The translations under genes were made by a program, and so were the position numbers. The notes below the pieces were generated by a model. That model saw only the letters and a list, made by a program, of their open reading frames with translations, was not told the origin of the DNA and ran no database searches. A stretch of DNA of 22,940 bases from JBKHJA01 sp046538375 (GTDB lineage: Bacteria; Acidobacteriota; Aminicenantia; Aminicenantales; Aminicenantaceae). The stretch is taken from the NCBI GenBank assembly GCA_046538375.1, contig JBKHJA010000033.1, positions 1 through 22,940 of the forward strand. The letters run 5' to 3'. Positions 22,318-22,940 of this stretch are shown here, piece after piece; position 1 is the first letter of the stretch, and every line of letters begins with the position of its first letter.

Positions 22318-22940
22318 ATGAAATCGTCAAATCAGAAATCTCTTGCGGACGAAAAAGAAAGATACTACAAAAAGCTGACCCTGCGGAATACCGTAATCAA
22401 TCTGATACTGTTCATCAGCCCTTTTGTGCTGCTTTTTTTTATCATCAATCAGCAGACATCTTCTTTGATCAAGAATCAGATTTACAGCCAGCTTTCTGAT
22501 TCAGTGGAAGAAAACATCAACACCATCAACACCTTTCTTCGTGACAGGGAAGTGGATTTGAGGTCTTATTCCAAGCTGGATATCCGCAGAGCTGAAGAAA
22601 CCCTGCGGTTTTCTTCTTTTCTAGACTCCCTGGTTCGAGAGAAAAAATGGTATGACTTTATGGTCATTGCTGATCTGGAAGGAGAGGTGGTTCTTTCTGT
22701 AAACCGAGATATCAAGGGAAACATTAAGGACCGAGAATATTTTAAAGTGTCCAGGCAGGGGAAGTCCTTCAGCACCGGCATCTTTTACTCAGAAGCCTTG
22801 AAATCACCGCTGATGATTCTATCCCATCCTCTGATAAGCAGAACCGGCCAGATCATAGGAGTTCTGGCTGCCTCGCTGAACCTGGAAAATTTCTACAACC
22901 TTCTGTTTGAGCTGAGAATCGGCAAGACCAGTGAGCTTTT
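22318..22940 (+). CDS. Cache-domain membrane sensor, N-terminal part (cut by window end)
   Basis: The frame opens at ATG 22318 and stays open to the last base, giving 207 residues. A short cytoplasmic basic/acidic segment is followed by one membrane helix (about 26-44, NLILFISPFVLLFFII). Then comes an extracytoplasmic region resembling a dCache sensor: helix VEENINTINTFLRDREVDL, then FMVIADLEGEVVLSVNRD, GNIKDREYFKVSRQGKSFSTGIFYS and HPLISRTGQIIGVLAASLNLENFY. The output domain lies beyond the window; it may be a histidine kinase, chemoreceptor or cyclic-di-GMP enzyme. The start is the only ATG that includes the membrane helix. Confidence 0.8.
   Translation, partial: MKSSNQKSLADEKERYYKKLTLRNTVINLILFISPFVLLFFIINQQTSSLIKNQIYSQLSDSVEENINTINTFLRDREVDLRSYSKLDIRRAEETLRFSSFLDSLVREKKWYDFMVIADLEGEVVLSVNRDIKGNIKDREYFKVSRQGKSFSTGIFYSEALKSPLMILSHPLISRTGQIIGVLAASLNLENFYNLLFELRIGKTSEL

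Noticed and set aside
1..22940. CRISPR arrays, tRNA or rRNA genes
   Set aside because: No regularly spaced direct repeats, tRNA cloverleaf or rRNA signature was noticed when reading both strands.

Overview
The window is a gene-dense stretch (23 protein-coding genes, one cut by the right edge) from a Gram-negative bacterium of roughly 50% GC. The Gram-negative call rests on heptose-type LPS genes (a RfaE1/HldE-type kinase, a family 9 heptosyltransferase, an O-antigen-ligase-like protein, a WaaP-like kinase), a putative outer-membrane beta-barrel and a lipoprotein. Promoters look like ordinary sigma-70 sites (for example TTGACA-17 bp-TATAAT). The phylum cannot be fixed without a search; a lineage outside Proteobacteria, such as Acidobacteriota or Aminicenantes, is only a guess. 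No rRNA, tRNA, CRISPR array or intact transposase was seen.

Left block (72-9548) is an envelope-glycan island on two divergent units. On the minus strand: a Trm112-like zinc protein, a heptosyltransferase, an O-antigen ligase/polymerase-like membrane protein, a membrane-anchored PHP phosphoesterase, a heptose-7-phosphate kinase and, unexpectedly, the purine enzyme PurF. The ligase-PHP-kinase genes overlap by 4 nt at each junction. On the plus strand, from a back-to-back promoter at 6314-6343: a GT4 glycosyltransferase, a WaaP/InaA-like sugar kinase and a TIM-barrel glycosidase-like protein that seems to lack its acid/base glutamate.

Middle block (9549-14888): a SAM methyltransferase converges stop-to-stop with an SH3b/beta-barrel protein. 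A divergent plus-strand run follows: a DUF1573 lipoprotein, YggT, YggU/DUF167 and a concentrative nucleoside transporter. Two copies of a structured intergenic repeat sit here, before the methyltransferase and before the stress protein.

Right block (14889-22940): tandem universal stress protein, dprA, topA and a Xer recombinase are closely packed. After them come a gene-poor stretch with a REP-like palindrome and a possible gene remnant, a secreted ComEA-like helix-hairpin-helix protein, a minus-strand mgtC-rdgB pair, and the start of a Cache-domain sensor. DprA and ComEA together suggest DNA uptake and processing.

The most notable non-genic signal is the repeat pair at about 9604-9820 and 14602-14815. 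Each copy is about 215 bp. The core is closed by a 17-18 bp stem and contains three internal hairpins; at least four base pairs differ between copies by paired, structure-preserving changes. The outer arms are swapped relative to the core between copies, and a coreless arm lies at 22183-22272.
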